A DNA stretch of 64,000 nt from Asanoa sp. WMMD1127. GTDB taxonomy: Bacteria; Actinomycetota; Actinomycetes; Mycobacteriales; Micromonosporaceae. Below, in pieces: positions 8,287 through 17,555 of this stretch. The notes beneath the pieces are model-generated. The model had not been told where the DNA came from, searched no databases, and saw only the letters and a list, made by a program, of their open reading frames with translations. The stretch spans positions 5,084,001 to 5,148,000 of the forward strand of contig NZ_JARUBP010000001.1 of NCBI RefSeq assembly GCF_029626225.1. The letters run 5' to 3'. Position numbers and translations under genes: made by a program. The first letter of the stretch is position 1, and the number at the start of each line of letters is the position of its first letter.

Positions 8287-9294
8287 GTGGCGGTGTTACT
8301 GGTCGACGCCGAGGTGATGGCGCAGGCGCGGTTCGGCACGTCGCAGCTCGCCGAGACGTTGGGCGCGCTCAATATCCTGCGCCGCGGACAGCCCCTGCCG
8401 TGGCACCGGGAATGGCGGGACCAGCACGTCGATGCCTTCCACGGTTACCTCGACGGCGACCCGGTGACGGCGGCGATCGTGACACACGCGATCTCGTCGT
8501 CCTGGATGGCTGATTTCTTGACGGTGCCGCCTGCCCGTCCGGATATGACGCTGGATGACGAGCTCTTGGCGCTGGAGTCGCTGCCGGACGAGCGGATTCG
8601 TGAGGACCTGGCCTTCGTGCGTTCCCCGCTGACCAAGGAACTACGGGGTACGGGTCTAGCCAGCCGAACGGCGGCCCTGCTGCGCTGGGTTTGGCACCAC
8701 ACGATCGAGCGGGACTGGCCGCGCCGTCAATCGGTGCTCCACGCCGATGTGGTATCCCGAATCTCCCGGCTGAGCCGAGATGGCTGGTCCGGAGTCCTCA
8801 ACGACATGCGGCCCGGCACGCGCTGGCTCGGCGACGGCCGGCTGCAGTTCGAGGAGCGGCCATACCCTCCGTACGACCTGCGGGGCGGAGAGTTGAGATT
8901 CTTCGCGGCCCACTGCCGAGGAGGCTGGACCTCCTGGAGGTTGCCCGACCGCTTCGGGATCGTCTACCCGGTGACGGGCGTGTTCGCTGCTACGGCTTCC
9001 GATGCACCCGACCCCCTGCGTCGCCTCCTGGGAAACGCCCGAAGCGAAATCCTCTTGCAGGCGGCTGAGCCGGTCAGCACCACGGCCATTGTCGCCAGGA
9101 CCGGACTGCCCCTTGGCACGGTCGGCGGCCACCTGCGGGTGCTGACCGAAGCGGGTCTGCTCCAAAAGCGCCGGTCGGGCAGAGAAGTCTTCTACTGGTG
9201 GACAGATACGGCCCAGGCGCTCATCGCCGGCGCCTCAACCCGACCACCGAGCCTCGGCCCGGACGGCGGACTCAGCCTGCACCGGGGCGCCTGA
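8287..9294 (+). CDS. ArsR-like winged-helix regulator with large N-terminal domain (DUF5937-type)
   Basis: The product has 335 residues. The first about 230 form a domain of unknown fold that starts VDAEVMAQARFG. The C-terminus is a winged helix (RSEILLQAAEPVSTTAIVARTG, then PLGTVGGHLRVLTEAGLLQKRRSG), as in ArsR-type repressors that bind DNA as dimers and release it on ligand binding. The GTG at 8287 follows GGAGG by six bases. The large N-terminal domain may sense the substrate of the divergent MFS exporter. Its 3' end overlaps the convergent MFS gene at 9235 by 60 bases. A paralogue lies at 10508. Confidence 0.85.
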   Translation: MAVLLVDAEVMAQARFGTSQLAETLGALNILRRGQPLPWHREWRDQHVDAFHGYLDGDPVTAAIVTHAISSSWMADFLTVPPARPDMTLDDELLALESLPDERIREDLAFVRSPLTKELRGTGLASRTAALLRWVWHHTIERDWPRRQSVLHADVVSRISRLSRDGWSGVLNDMRPGTRWLGDGRLQFEERPYPPYDLRGGELRFFAAHCRGGWTSWRLPDRFGIVYPVTGVFAATASDAPDPLRRLLGNARSEILLQAAEPVSTTAIVARTGLPLGTVGGHLRVLTEAGLLQKRRSGREVFYWWTDTAQALIAGASTRPPSLGPDGGLSLHRGA

Positions 9295-10449
9295 AGCCCG
9301 CCGTAGTCCCAGCGCCAGCCAGAAGGTGCTACCGATCGTCAGGGTCGCCATGGCCACGATGGCCACCGATACCGACGTCCACTGGGCGATGGCCCCCGCG
9401 ATCGACGCGCCGACCGCCTGCAGGGTGAACATCCCCGCTGAGTGAAGTCCCAGCGCCTGTCCTCGTAGGGCCGGCGGGGTCACGTCCACGGTCCGTTGTT
9501 GCAGAATCAGCCCGCTCGCGTACCCGCCCGAGGCCGCCGCCACCGCCGCCGCGGCCACCGGGACCGCCAAATCGAAGACGAACAACAGGTACGGCGCCCC
9601 GAGCAACACCAGCACCGGCGTCAGCACACGGCTTCGCCACGCCGGCGGCACCCACCGGCCGATGACCAGGTCCCCGGCCAGCATCCCGGCCGCGCCGGCG
9701 ATGAACAGGACGCTCGCCGCAGCCGGATCGTACGGAACGAACAACGCCTCGTTGCCCACCGCCAGCCCTTGTGGCACCCACGCTGCCAGGTACAGCCACC
9801 GCCGGACCGGCGTCCGCAGCAACGCGACGTTCACCCGCCACGTCTCCGTGACCGACGGCCGGCCGGACGCGCGTGCCGGCGTCCGTGCCAGCCCGAACCG
9901 GGCGATGGCCGCTGACATCAGGCCCACCCCGACCGCCGCCATCAACGCCGGACGGGCCCCGACCAGCGCCACCAGCGCGCCGCCGGCCGCGAACCCGGCT
10001 ATCTGCATCGCACCGACCGACATGTTGAAGATCGACCGTCCGACCATGTAGTGGCCCGCCGGCAGGATCTCGCCGAGCAGGCCCCACCGGACCCCGCCGT
10101 GCACGGAGCCGACCAGTCCCATCACGCCGATCACGACGAAGATCCAGGCGACCGGTAACCCCGGGGCGGCCAGCACCACCGTCCCCACGGCGCCGATCAG
10201 GTGGATCGCGACCAAGGCGAGGCGGGGCGGCACCCGATCGGCCACCGACAACAGCGTCATCGCCCCGGCGACCTGCGCGAAGTGTGAGCCGAACAGGCTC
10301 AGCGCGGCCAGCAGCGGGGAATCGGTGGCGTCGTAGACCAGCACCGCGAGCGCGAGGCCCCGCAGCGTGCCGGCGCCCACGCTGCCCGCTGTAGCGAGGA
10401 ACAACGGCGTGAACTGCGGTGTGGCGAAGCAGTTCCGGTAGGTTGGCAC
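9235..10449 (-). CDS. MFS transporter paired with the second winged-helix regulator
   Basis: This 404-residue protein has about twelve membrane helices and an MFS loop (SVADRVPPRLALV). The most plausible start is the GTG at 10449, just before the first helix (FTPLFLATAGSVGAG). No strong ribosome site is seen there, so the start is uncertain by some residues. Further upstream the frame would cross the divergent operator. It is divergent from the regulator at 10508 and convergent with the first regulator gene, overlapping its 3' end by 60 bases. The expected role is efflux of an unknown small molecule. Confidence 0.83.
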   Translation of the reverse strand: MPTYRNCFATPQFTPLFLATAGSVGAGTLRGLALAVLVYDATDSPLLAALSLFGSHFAQVAGAMTLLSVADRVPPRLALVAIHLIGAVGTVVLAAPGLPVAWIFVVIGVMGLVGSVHGGVRWGLLGEILPAGHYMVGRSIFNMSVGAMQIAGFAAGGALVALVGARPALMAAVGVGLMSAAIARFGLARTPARASGRPSVTETWRVNVALLRTPVRRWLYLAAWVPQGLAVGNEALFVPYDPAAASVLFIAGAAGMLAGDLVIGRWVPPAWRSRVLTPVLVLLGAPYLLFVFDLAVPVAAAAVAAASGGYASGLILQQRTVDVTPPALRGQALGLHSAGMFTLQAVGASIAGAIAQWTSVSVAIVAMATLTIGSTFWLALGLRRASGAPVQAESAVRAEARWSG

Positions 10450-10488
10450 GAGCGGAGTCTGAGGCCGGGTCGCGCTTGGGCCACAGCT

Positions 10489-10506
10489 TTTCGCACACAC
10501 GCGAAA
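10489..10506. promoter_or_regulatory. Putative operator TTTCG-N8-CGAAA (copy 2)
   Basis: The arms are at 10489-10493 and 10502-10506, and the repeat extends to six bases (TTTCGC/GCGAAA). It ends one base before the ATG at 10508, exactly as copy 1 does relative to its GTG. The left flank CCACAGCTT matches the CCATAGCTT of copy 1. Finding the same element in two otherwise diverged promoters supports an operator for this regulator subfamily. Confidence 0.6.
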
Positions 10507-10507
10507 G

Positions 10508-11473
10508 ATGGTGGTCCGGTTGGGTGTCTGGCTCGTCGACGCGGATGTCCTCGCCTCGAGCCGGTTCACGGTCTCACCGCTGATCGAGACCGTCGCCGCC
10601 ATGAAGGCCTTCGCCGGCAACGGCGCCCATCCCGCACAACACGACTGGATCGGCGTCCACGCCCCCGCCTACCGGCGCATGCTCGCCACGGATGCGTTCG
10701 CCGCTGCGCTGACGACAGCCGCCTTACGCCCGAACTGGGTAGCGGACTTCCTCGTCACGCCACCGGACGACGCCGATGCCACCCTGGACGGCGACCTCGC
10801 CGAGCTGCGGGCCACCACGCCGGACGAGGCCCGCGCCCAACTCGCCGCCGAGGGCATACCCATCCCGGGCGTACTCAGTGGGCCCGACCTGATCGACCGC
10901 ACCATCGCCCTGCTCACGTGGGTGTGGGACGAGGTGTTGAGCGACACCTGGCCCCGCCACCGGCGGCTGCTCGAAGCCGACATCGTGACCCGCTCCCAGC
11001 ACCTCGCCGCCGGCGGCTGGTCGGCCGCCCTGCCCCGGATGCGTCCCGACATGAGATGGGAAGGCGACGGGCAGTTGCGGGTCAACCCGTACGACCACCC
11101 GCCGGTCGACCTCGCCGGCGCGCGACTGTCGTTCATCCCGACGATGTCGCGCCGCGGCTGGATCGGCCTCGACGCCCCGCACCGGTACGTCGTGGTCTAC
11201 CCGTGCGCGGGTTTCCTCATCGACCCGGCGGCCGTGCCCACACCGCAGGCGCTGCGGCGGTTGCTGGGGCCGGTCCGCGCCTTGGTCCTGGCCCAGTTGG
11301 ACGCGCCGAAGACGCCGACCCAGCTCTGCGCGATCACGGGAAACGGCCTGGGCACGATTGGCGGCCACCTGCGGGTGCTCCACGACGCGGGCCTGGTCCA
11401 CCGCCGGCGCGCCGGCCGCATCGTCCTCTATTACCGCACCGCCCGCGGCGACGACCTCGCCGACTCGCAATAG
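10508..11473 (+). CDS. ArsR-like winged-helix regulator, paralogue of the one at 8287
   Basis: The product has 321 residues and aligns throughout with the upstream regulator: VDADVLASSRFTVSPLIETV at the start and a C-terminal winged helix (PTQLCAITGNGLGTIGGHLR, then VLHDAGLVHRRRAGR). The ATG at 10508 is chosen because it sits one base after the operator, as in the paralogue. It has no clear ribosome site, so translation may be leaderless. It should repress its own gene and the divergent MFS gene until a ligand binds. The two regulator/MFS pairs probably arose by duplication and then diverged in ligand. Confidence 0.85.
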   Translation: MVVRLGVWLVDADVLASSRFTVSPLIETVAAMKAFAGNGAHPAQHDWIGVHAPAYRRMLATDAFAAALTTAALRPNWVADFLVTPPDDADATLDGDLAELRATTPDEARAQLAAEGIPIPGVLSGPDLIDRTIALLTWVWDEVLSDTWPRHRRLLEADIVTRSQHLAAGGWSAALPRMRPDMRWEGDGQLRVNPYDHPPVDLAGARLSFIPTMSRRGWIGLDAPHRYVVVYPCAGFLIDPAAVPTPQALRRLLGPVRALVLAQLDAPKTPTQLCAITGNGLGTIGGHLRVLHDAGLVHRRRAGRIVLYYRTARGDDLADSQ

Positions 11474-11535
11474 CTCGGGCTGTGCCGACAAATGGCCAGA
11501 GCCTTCATCGGTAGCTTCTTCACGGCTACGGTCCC

Positions 11536-11760
11536 ATGTCACTGGCAGGGTCGCCGTTGTTCGATGTCAGCATCCGCTACCACTGGGCCCACGTCGCGGT
11601 GCACGGCCTATTCCTGGTCGTCGGCTTCGCGTTCTGCTGGATGGTCGTCGCGGACGACCCGCTGCCGAGGCCGGCCAACAACCTGTTCCGGCTCGGCGCG
11701 CTGATGGTGGCCATGCCCCTGTGCGTCGTGTTCGGCGCGTTGGAGTCGCCGGATTCGGGC
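11536..11760 (+). pseudogene. Fragment of a CtaG-like cytochrome oxidase assembly protein
   Basis: About 65 codons read SPLFDVSIRYHWAHVAVHG, then FLVVGFAFCWMVVADDPLPR and RLGALMVAMPLCVVFGAL. This matches one helix pair of the caa3_CtaG family (pattern HxxxH-LHxLxxGxxFxWPxxGxDPLPR), a polytopic copper-chaperone-like membrane protein of about 250-300 residues. The upstream and downstream parts are missing and the frame turns to non-homologous sequence after about 11755. It is a remnant between the winged-helix regulator and the LysR gene and fills most of that 350-base gap. Confidence 0.5.
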
Positions 11761-11822
11761 CGGCGGATCCTCTGTAGACGTGCAAGCGAGCCAGTCCGAT
11801 GCGGGCCGGGTGACAGTTCCGC

Positions 11823-12749
11823 TCAGCGTGTCTGCGTCGCTGCGTGCGGGGCCTCGGGAGGGCGAAGCTCGCCGAAGGCGAGCCTGAGCTGGTCGAGCAG
11901 CGCGGCGGTGGAGGGATGCGGGTCGCGACGTGGCGAGATCAGATAGATGCCGCGGGTCGGGGGGTCGACCAGGTTCACTGTGGTCACGTCGGCGCGCAAC
12001 GCGCACGTGAGTGCCCCGGGAACCAGTGCGATGGCGTGGCCGGTGGCGACGAGGGCGACCTTGCCGGGCAGGTCGGCGGCGGTGAGATCGATGCGGGCGG
12101 TGACGCCGGCCCGGGCGGCGTGCTGGCGGAGCAGGGTAGCCGAGCCGTCGTTGTCCTCGACCCAGGTCTGGTCGGCCAGCGCGTGTATGCGCACTCGGCC
12201 GGTGCCGGCGCGCGGGTGGCCGACGGGCAGGACGACGACCATTTCGTCCGTACCCAGGAATCGCCGTTCCAGGTCTGGTTCGTCGGGTAGCCCTGGCGGC
12301 GCGTCAGTGACGACAGCGACGTTCAGGTCGCCGGCGACCACGCGGTCGTGAAGTTGTGCGCTCAGCCCGGGCAGCAGACTCCACCGGCGGGGTCCGCCCG
12401 TATCCAGCAGGCGGCGGATCGCCGTCGGCACGATCCCGGCGGCGAGCGATGGTGTCGCGCCGATGGCCAGTGGGCGGTCGAGCGTCCCGTCGCCAACCTC
12501 CCGTGCCGCGCGGACGCCGCGGTCGATCGCGTTGAGCGCGGCGAGCGCGTGGTGACGGAACACCTCGCCGGCGGGCGTGGGACGCACGCCGCGTGCGTGT
12601 CGCTGCACCAGAGGCACGCCGAGCTGGCGCTCCAGCCCGGCGATCTGTCGAGAAACGGCTGACTGGGTGTGGTGCAGCTCGGCGGCGGCCGCCGACATCG
12701 AGCCGAGACGACAAACCGTCACGAAGGTCAGACACACGGCCAGGTCCAC
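11823..12749 (-). CDS. LysR family transcriptional regulator
   Basis: The product has 308 residues. The N-terminal winged helix is clear (FVTVCRLGSMSAAAAELHHT, then QSAVSRQIAGLERQLGVPLV), followed by the two-subdomain periplasmic-binding-like effector domain (from about PLAIGATPSLAAG). The GTG at 12749 gives the usual short lead into the helix-turn-helix; a GTG at 12779 is an alternative, and neither has a strong ribosome site. It is divergent from the reductase at 12846, the common arrangement in which a LysR protein controls its neighbour in response to a ligand. The ligand is unknown. Confidence 0.88.
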   Translation of the reverse strand: MDLAVCLTFVTVCRLGSMSAAAAELHHTQSAVSRQIAGLERQLGVPLVQRHARGVRPTPAGEVFRHHALAALNAIDRGVRAAREVGDGTLDRPLAIGATPSLAAGIVPTAIRRLLDTGGPRRWSLLPGLSAQLHDRVVAGDLNVAVVTDAPPGLPDEPDLERRFLGTDEMVVVLPVGHPRAGTGRVRIHALADQTWVEDNDGSATLLRQHAARAGVTARIDLTAADLPGKVALVATGHAIALVPGALTCALRADVTTVNLVDPPTRGIYLISPRRDPHPSTAALLDQLRLAFGELRPPEAPHAATQTR

Positions 12750-12845
12750 GGCCCGAGTATGGCGGAGAGGTATGCGCACGAGGCACGGCTGGGCTGCGAA
12801 CTTCGCGCTTGTCCGCAACCAAGGGCCTGTTCCACCCTGGTACGC

Positions 12846-14015
12846 ATGTCCAAACCGCATACGATCGCCGTTCTCGGATTAGGCCGCATGGGCACCGCGA
12901 TCGCCACCCGACTCGCTGCCTACGACTGGAAGGTCCTGGGCTGGACACGATCCGGACGCACGGCAGGCGCTGTGGAGACCATGGGCGATCCGAACGACGC
13001 CGTGGCGAGCGCCGACGTCGTCCTGCTGGCGTTGTTCGACGGGGTGGCCTGCGAGCAGGTTGTCGATCATGTGCGGAGCGCCCTGCGATCGGACGCCATC
13101 GTGGTGAACACCAGCACCATCGGTCCGGCCGAGGCAGCCAGGTTGGCCAGCCGGCTCGGCCCCTCCTACGTCCACGCTCCCGTGCTCGGCTCCGTGTCCG
13201 CCGTGGCCGCCGGTGCCCTGCGGATTCTCGCCGCCGCTGACCATGATGCGCTCGATCGGGTCCGGCCGGTTCTGGAGGCGCTCGGCACCGTCCGACGCGT
13301 CGAGGACGCTTTCACCGCCGCTGCGCTCAAACTGGTCGCCAACAACAGCCTTGCCGGTGCTGTGCTCGCGCTGCGCGATGCCCTGCGGCAAGCGGACGCC
13401 TTGGGCCTGCCCCGAGCGCAGGCGCTGGACATCCTCGAGCTGGGCCAACTCGGTGGCCTCGTCGCCCGGAAGCGATCCATCCTCGCCGGCCAGCCGGCTG
13501 CGGCCGATTTCACGGTCGGCGCGCTGCTCAAGGACATGGCATTGTTGGCCGCCGCCTCGAACACACCTCTCCGCGGCGCCGCCGGCCTGTCCGCCGAGAC
13601 CGCTGCCGACCAGCAAGCTGACATCGCCGTTGCCGCCACCACCCCCTCCGTCGATGACGCCGTGCTCGAACCGCTTCGGTCCTACATGCGCGGCCATGCC
13701 ACCGGAGACGCCGCACACTTCCGCGCGGCTTTCCAGCCCACGGCCCACATCGAGGGACTCCGAGACGGCGTTTTCACCTCGTGGCGACTGGACGACTACT
13801 GCGCTCTCTTCGACGGCGCGCCAGCCGCGGACGAACCGATCCGCTCTCGCCGCATCGACTCCGTCGACGTCTACGGCACCGTCGCGACAGCAACCATGAC
13901 GCTCTGGCACGGCGTGGACACCTTCACCGACATCTTCCTGCTCGTCCGCGTCGACGACCGGTGGCGTATCGCCAACAAGGCGTACCACCGACATTCATCC
14001 GTCGCCGGCGCATGA
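12846..14015 (+). CDS. 6PGDH/3-hydroxyisobutyrate dehydrogenase-type reductase fused to an NTF2-like domain
   Basis: This 389-residue protein has two parts. Residues 1 to about 265 are an NAD(P)-binding beta-hydroxyacid dehydrogenase or imine-reductase-like enzyme, with the Rossmann motif VLGLGRMG, the conserved NTSTIGP segment and a catalytic-lysine region KLVANNSLAGAVLA. From about residue 275 an NTF2-like (lumazine-binding-type) domain follows, with LRSYMRGHATGDAAHFRAAF and DIFLLVRVDDRWRIANKAYH. The two together on one chain are unusual. The ATG at 12846 lies 96 bases from the divergent LysR start, and LysR control is likely. Substrate unknown. Confidence 0.85.
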   Translation: MSKPHTIAVLGLGRMGTAIATRLAAYDWKVLGWTRSGRTAGAVETMGDPNDAVASADVVLLALFDGVACEQVVDHVRSALRSDAIVVNTSTIGPAEAARLASRLGPSYVHAPVLGSVSAVAAGALRILAAADHDALDRVRPVLEALGTVRRVEDAFTAAALKLVANNSLAGAVLALRDALRQADALGLPRAQALDILELGQLGGLVARKRSILAGQPAAADFTVGALLKDMALLAAASNTPLRGAAGLSAETAADQQADIAVAATTPSVDDAVLEPLRSYMRGHATGDAAHFRAAFQPTAHIEGLRDGVFTSWRLDDYCALFDGAPAADEPIRSRRIDSVDVYGTVATATMTLWHGVDTFTDIFLLVRVDDRWRIANKAYHRHSSVAGA

Positions 14016-14305
14016 ATCGGAGAAGGACCGTCCTCACGGAGCCGTCGACGCCATCGCGGACGTCTTTCCGGCATTTGTGGTGCAGGTCATAGCCCGCGCC
14101 GGATGAACCTTGTCAGGCAAGCGCCGTTCGCTGACGGAAAGCCTTGACCGAGGTGTCCTCGGTCGCCCTGGAGCGCCGCGCAGCCGCCGGCTGTGCCTCC
14201 CCATCGGGTGTCGTCATGTTCGCGCCCGGAGCGGGCGCTGAGCGGATTCGATCTTGATTCTGCGCAGGCTGGCCGGCCGACTGGGCCGGTAATACGGTCG
14301 CTCCC

Positions 14306-14404
14306 ATGCCAGAACTCATACTGCCGACCACCGACCTGCACGCCGCTTTTCTCGACTGCCGCAACGAATGGGGGCCTGGCGCGCACGAGGACGGTTTCGG
14401 CCTA
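14306..14404 (+). pseudogene. 5' piece of a GNAT acetyltransferase gene split by an IS element
   Basis: An ATG at 14306 opens 33 codons (starting MPELILPTTDLHAAFLDCRN) that end at FGL exactly where the insertion sequence begins. If the element and one copy of the TA target duplication are removed, the frame continues without shift into 15329 and gives a complete acetyltransferase of 173 residues. The 290 bases between the upstream reductase stop and this ATG hold no gene that I can see; a TAnnnT hexamer at 14293-14298 could be a -10 box of a nearly leaderless promoter. Confidence 0.85.
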
Positions 14405-14420
14405 GGTCGCGTCTCTCGGA

Positions 14421-15289
14421 TCATGGCCGGGTCCAGAGCAGGATTCCGGCCAAGGTAAGCGCGGCCTGGTAGTGCACGGCGAGTTTGTCGGTGCGCATGG
14501 CCAGGCCGCGCCATTGTTTAAGCCGGTTGATACATCGCTCGGCCACGTTGCGTTGCCGGTACGCCTGCGGGTCGAAGGCCGGTGGGCGGCCGCCTCGGCT
14601 GCCCCGCCGCCGGCGGTGCGATTTTTGATCGTCCGGTTGCGGGATCGTCGCGGCGATGCCGCGCTGGCGCAGCCAGCCGCGGATGGCCCGTGACGAGTAC
14701 GCCTTGTCGGCCAGCACCCGCATCGGGCGTTGGCGGGGTCGTCCAGGGCCCCGGCGGGGCACCGCGATGGCGTCCATGACGGCGGTGAACTGTGGTGCGT
14801 CACCGGCCTGCCCCGCGGTGACGAGCAGGCTCATCGGCCGGCACCCGGAATCGGCGGCGAGGTGGACCTTCGTGCTCAGACCGCCACGCGAGCGGCCGAG
14901 GCCGTGGTCGTCGGGCTCACCGACGCGTGGGTGTCTTTTCCCGGCCGTAGCCCGGCCGCGTGCTGGTGCGCACGCACGACGGTCGAGTCCACCGCGGCGA
15001 CGAGCCAGTCCATCTCCCCGGCGGCGTCCGCGTCGGCCTGCACCGCCGTCAGCAACCGTTGCCACGTGCCGTCGAGAGTCCAGCGGCGAAACCGCGAGTA
15101 CGCGCCTTTCCACGACCCGAACTCGGTCGGCAGGTCCCGCCACGGTGACCCGGTGCGGTATTTCCACGCGATCGCCTCGATCACCTCACGGTGATCCGCC
15201 CACCGGCCACCGCGCTGCGGCGACCGGTCCGGCAGATACGGCTCCAACCGCGCCCACATGTCATCAGTGATCCATCGACGAACCGGCAC
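14421..15289 (-). CDS. IS5-family DDE transposase, made by -1 frameshift (orfA/orfB)
   Basis: orfA runs from the ATG at 15289 to a stop at 14876 and holds the N-terminal DUF4096-type domain (ITDDMWARLEPYLPD, RGGRWADHREVIEAIAWKYR) and the first catalytic Asp (VAAVDSTVVRAHQ). orfB is in the -1 frame, has no convincing start of its own, and runs to the TGA at 14421-14423, inside the left terminal repeat. It carries STKVHLAADSGCRP, the second Asp (RVLADKAYSSRAIRG) and the Glu helix (ERCINRLKQWRGLAMRTDK). A shift at 14936-14942 gives a fused protein of about 289 residues with a complete DDE triad, normal for the family. Confidence 0.9.
14936..14942 (-). other. -1 ribosomal frameshift site G GGA AAA in the transposase
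   Basis: On the minus strand the heptamer G GGA AAA has the X XXY YYZ form in the orfA frame (codons GGA AAA). It lies where the open orfA and orfB frames overlap and upstream of where homology moves to orfB. A slip here joins LRPG..K to GRHPRVG-like sequence and on to GLSTKVHLAAD. It is the only canonical slippery site that I saw in the overlap. Confidence 0.75.
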
Positions 15290-15328
15290 CCTGGACCAAC
15301 GAGTCAGTGATCCGAGAGACGCGCCCTA

Positions 15329-15751
15329 GCGGCCGACGACGATGTGGACTCACCGGACGGGTTCGCCGCCTGGGTGCGCCAGCGAGTCCGGCTGGTCCAC
15401 CCCGCGGGCACCCCATGTCCGGACGAGCAGCACGGCTCGCCCAGGTGGATCGTCGAAGACGGCCGGATCCTCGGTGGGATCGCCCTACGGCACAAGTTCG
15501 ACGACGACATCGGCCAGATCGGTTACGGCGTGCGCCCGTCCGCGCGTCGCCGTGGCCTGGCCGGCTGGGCGCTCGGCGAGATGCTCAAGGAGGCTCGGGA
15601 GGCGCTCGACCTGGATCGTGTCCTCATCCCGTGCCTGGCTGACAACGCGGCGTCGGCGCGCACCATCGAGCGCAACGGCGGTTTCCTGGAATGCATCCGG
15701 GACACCGAATACGGCCCGGTGAGACGCTACTGGATCACCTTGGACCGTTGA
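15329..15751 (+). pseudogene. 3' piece of the split GNAT acetyltransferase gene
   Basis: This is the remaining 140 codons of the interrupted gene. They include WIVEDGRILGGIALRHKF, the acetyl-CoA loop VRPSARRRGLAGWALGEML and the C-terminal ASARTIERNGGFLE helix typical of GNAT enzymes. A GTG at 15344 could start a shortened protein that still holds most of the fold, but the first 38 or so residues would be missing. A read-out promoter from the IS cannot be excluded. The gene was intact before the insertion, since the frames join exactly. Confidence 0.8.
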
Positions 15752-15812
15752 CGACGCGGCTGGTGTCAAGCGCGCCACGATGACCTCGGTCTCCGACGGA
15801 TAGCGTGGACGG

Positions 15813-16751
<939 letters not shown>

Positions 16752-16754
16752 TGC

Positions 16755-17504
16755 ATGAACATCGTTGACATGTGGCATGACGTGCGGGGCGCGGGCGAGC
16801 CGGTGGTGCTCCTGCACGGCGGGATGACGGACAGCAGGTGCTTCGACGGAAACCTGGACGGGCTCGCGTCCACCTTCAGGACTTTCCTGCCGGACCGACG
16901 CGGCCATGGCCACACACCGGATGCGCCCGGTCCGCTGACCATCGAGCTGATGGCTCGGGACACCATCGCGTTCCTGGAGAAGACAGTCGGCGGGCCGGCC
17001 CGGTTGGTGGGCTACAGCGCCGGCGGCGCGGTCGCGCTGCGGGTGGCGATGCACCGTGCCGACCTGGTCGAGCGTCTGGTCCTGATCAGCACCGCGTACG
17101 ACGTCGATGGCTTGATCTTCAAGCCACAGGCCGGCGGCGAGCTACCCGCCGAGGTTGTCGACGCCTACGCCGAGGTGTCACCGGACGGCCGTGATCACTT
17201 CCCCGTCGTAACGGAGAAGATCGTGCGTGCCGCGGCGACCGAGCCGAGCCCGTCCGCGGACGACCTGGGCGCGGTGACCACGCGGACCCTCGTCCTGGCC
17301 GGCGACGATGACCTGGTAACGCTTGATCACACGGTGCGGCTCTACCAGGCGCTGCCGACCGCCGAACTGGCCGTGCTGCCGAACGCGAGCCATCTGCTGC
17401 TGATGGAACACGCCGAGACGGTGCGGGCCATGGTCCTGCGCTTCCTGACGACGGACGCCGCTCCGACGTACCTGCCCATCGCCCGGGCCCGCCGAGGCTC
17501 CTGA
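16755..17504 (+). CDS. Alpha/beta hydrolase
   Basis: The product is a 249-residue alpha/beta-hydrolase with the oxyanion motif LLHGGM, nucleophile S88 in GYSAGG, an acidic residue in LAGDDDLV (about 184-186) and H213 in NASHLLL. These fit an esterase, lactonase or peroxidase-like member; the substrate is not visible. The start lies three bases after the sigma factor stop, so the pair is one transcription unit. Sigma factors of this subgroup are often next to an oxidoreductase or hydrolase gene that they control. Confidence 0.88.
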   Translation: MNIVDMWHDVRGAGEPVVLLHGGMTDSRCFDGNLDGLASTFRTFLPDRRGHGHTPDAPGPLTIELMARDTIAFLEKTVGGPARLVGYSAGGAVALRVAMHRADLVERLVLISTAYDVDGLIFKPQAGGELPAEVVDAYAEVSPDGRDHFPVVTEKIVRAAATEPSPSADDLGAVTTRTLVLAGDDDLVTLDHTVRLYQALPTAELAVLPNASHLLLMEHAETVRAMVLRFLTTDAAPTYLPIARARRGS

Positions 17505-17555
17505 GACAGCCTGGCCGGCCGAGCGGTCACGCAGCCGCTCGGCCGGCGCTGGCCT

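Larger units (their letters stand above)
14405..15326 (-). mobile_element. IS5-family (IS427-group-like) insertion sequence, 922 bp, complete
   Basis: The ends are 19-base inverted repeats with one mismatch (GGKCGCGTCTCTCGGATCA), at 14405-14423 on the left and 15308-15326 on the right. They are flanked by a TA duplication at 14403-14404 and 15327-15328. The element carries one transposase in two overlapping frames joined by a slippery site. TA targets, ends starting GG, the length and the frameshifted transposase all fit the IS427 group of the IS5 family. The intact ends and clean duplication suggest a recent insertion. Confidence 0.92.

Noticed and set aside
14087-14386. Minus-strand frames across the split acetyltransferase and its upstream gap
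   Set aside because: They lack ribosome sites and similarity, and run across the IS boundary, so they cannot predate the insertion as genes.
15763-15812. TGTCAA upstream of the SnoaL-type sigma factor as an autoregulated ECF promoter
   Set aside because: The -35-like element is plausible, but no matching -10 (CGTC-like) occurs at 16-17 bases, so it was not listed.
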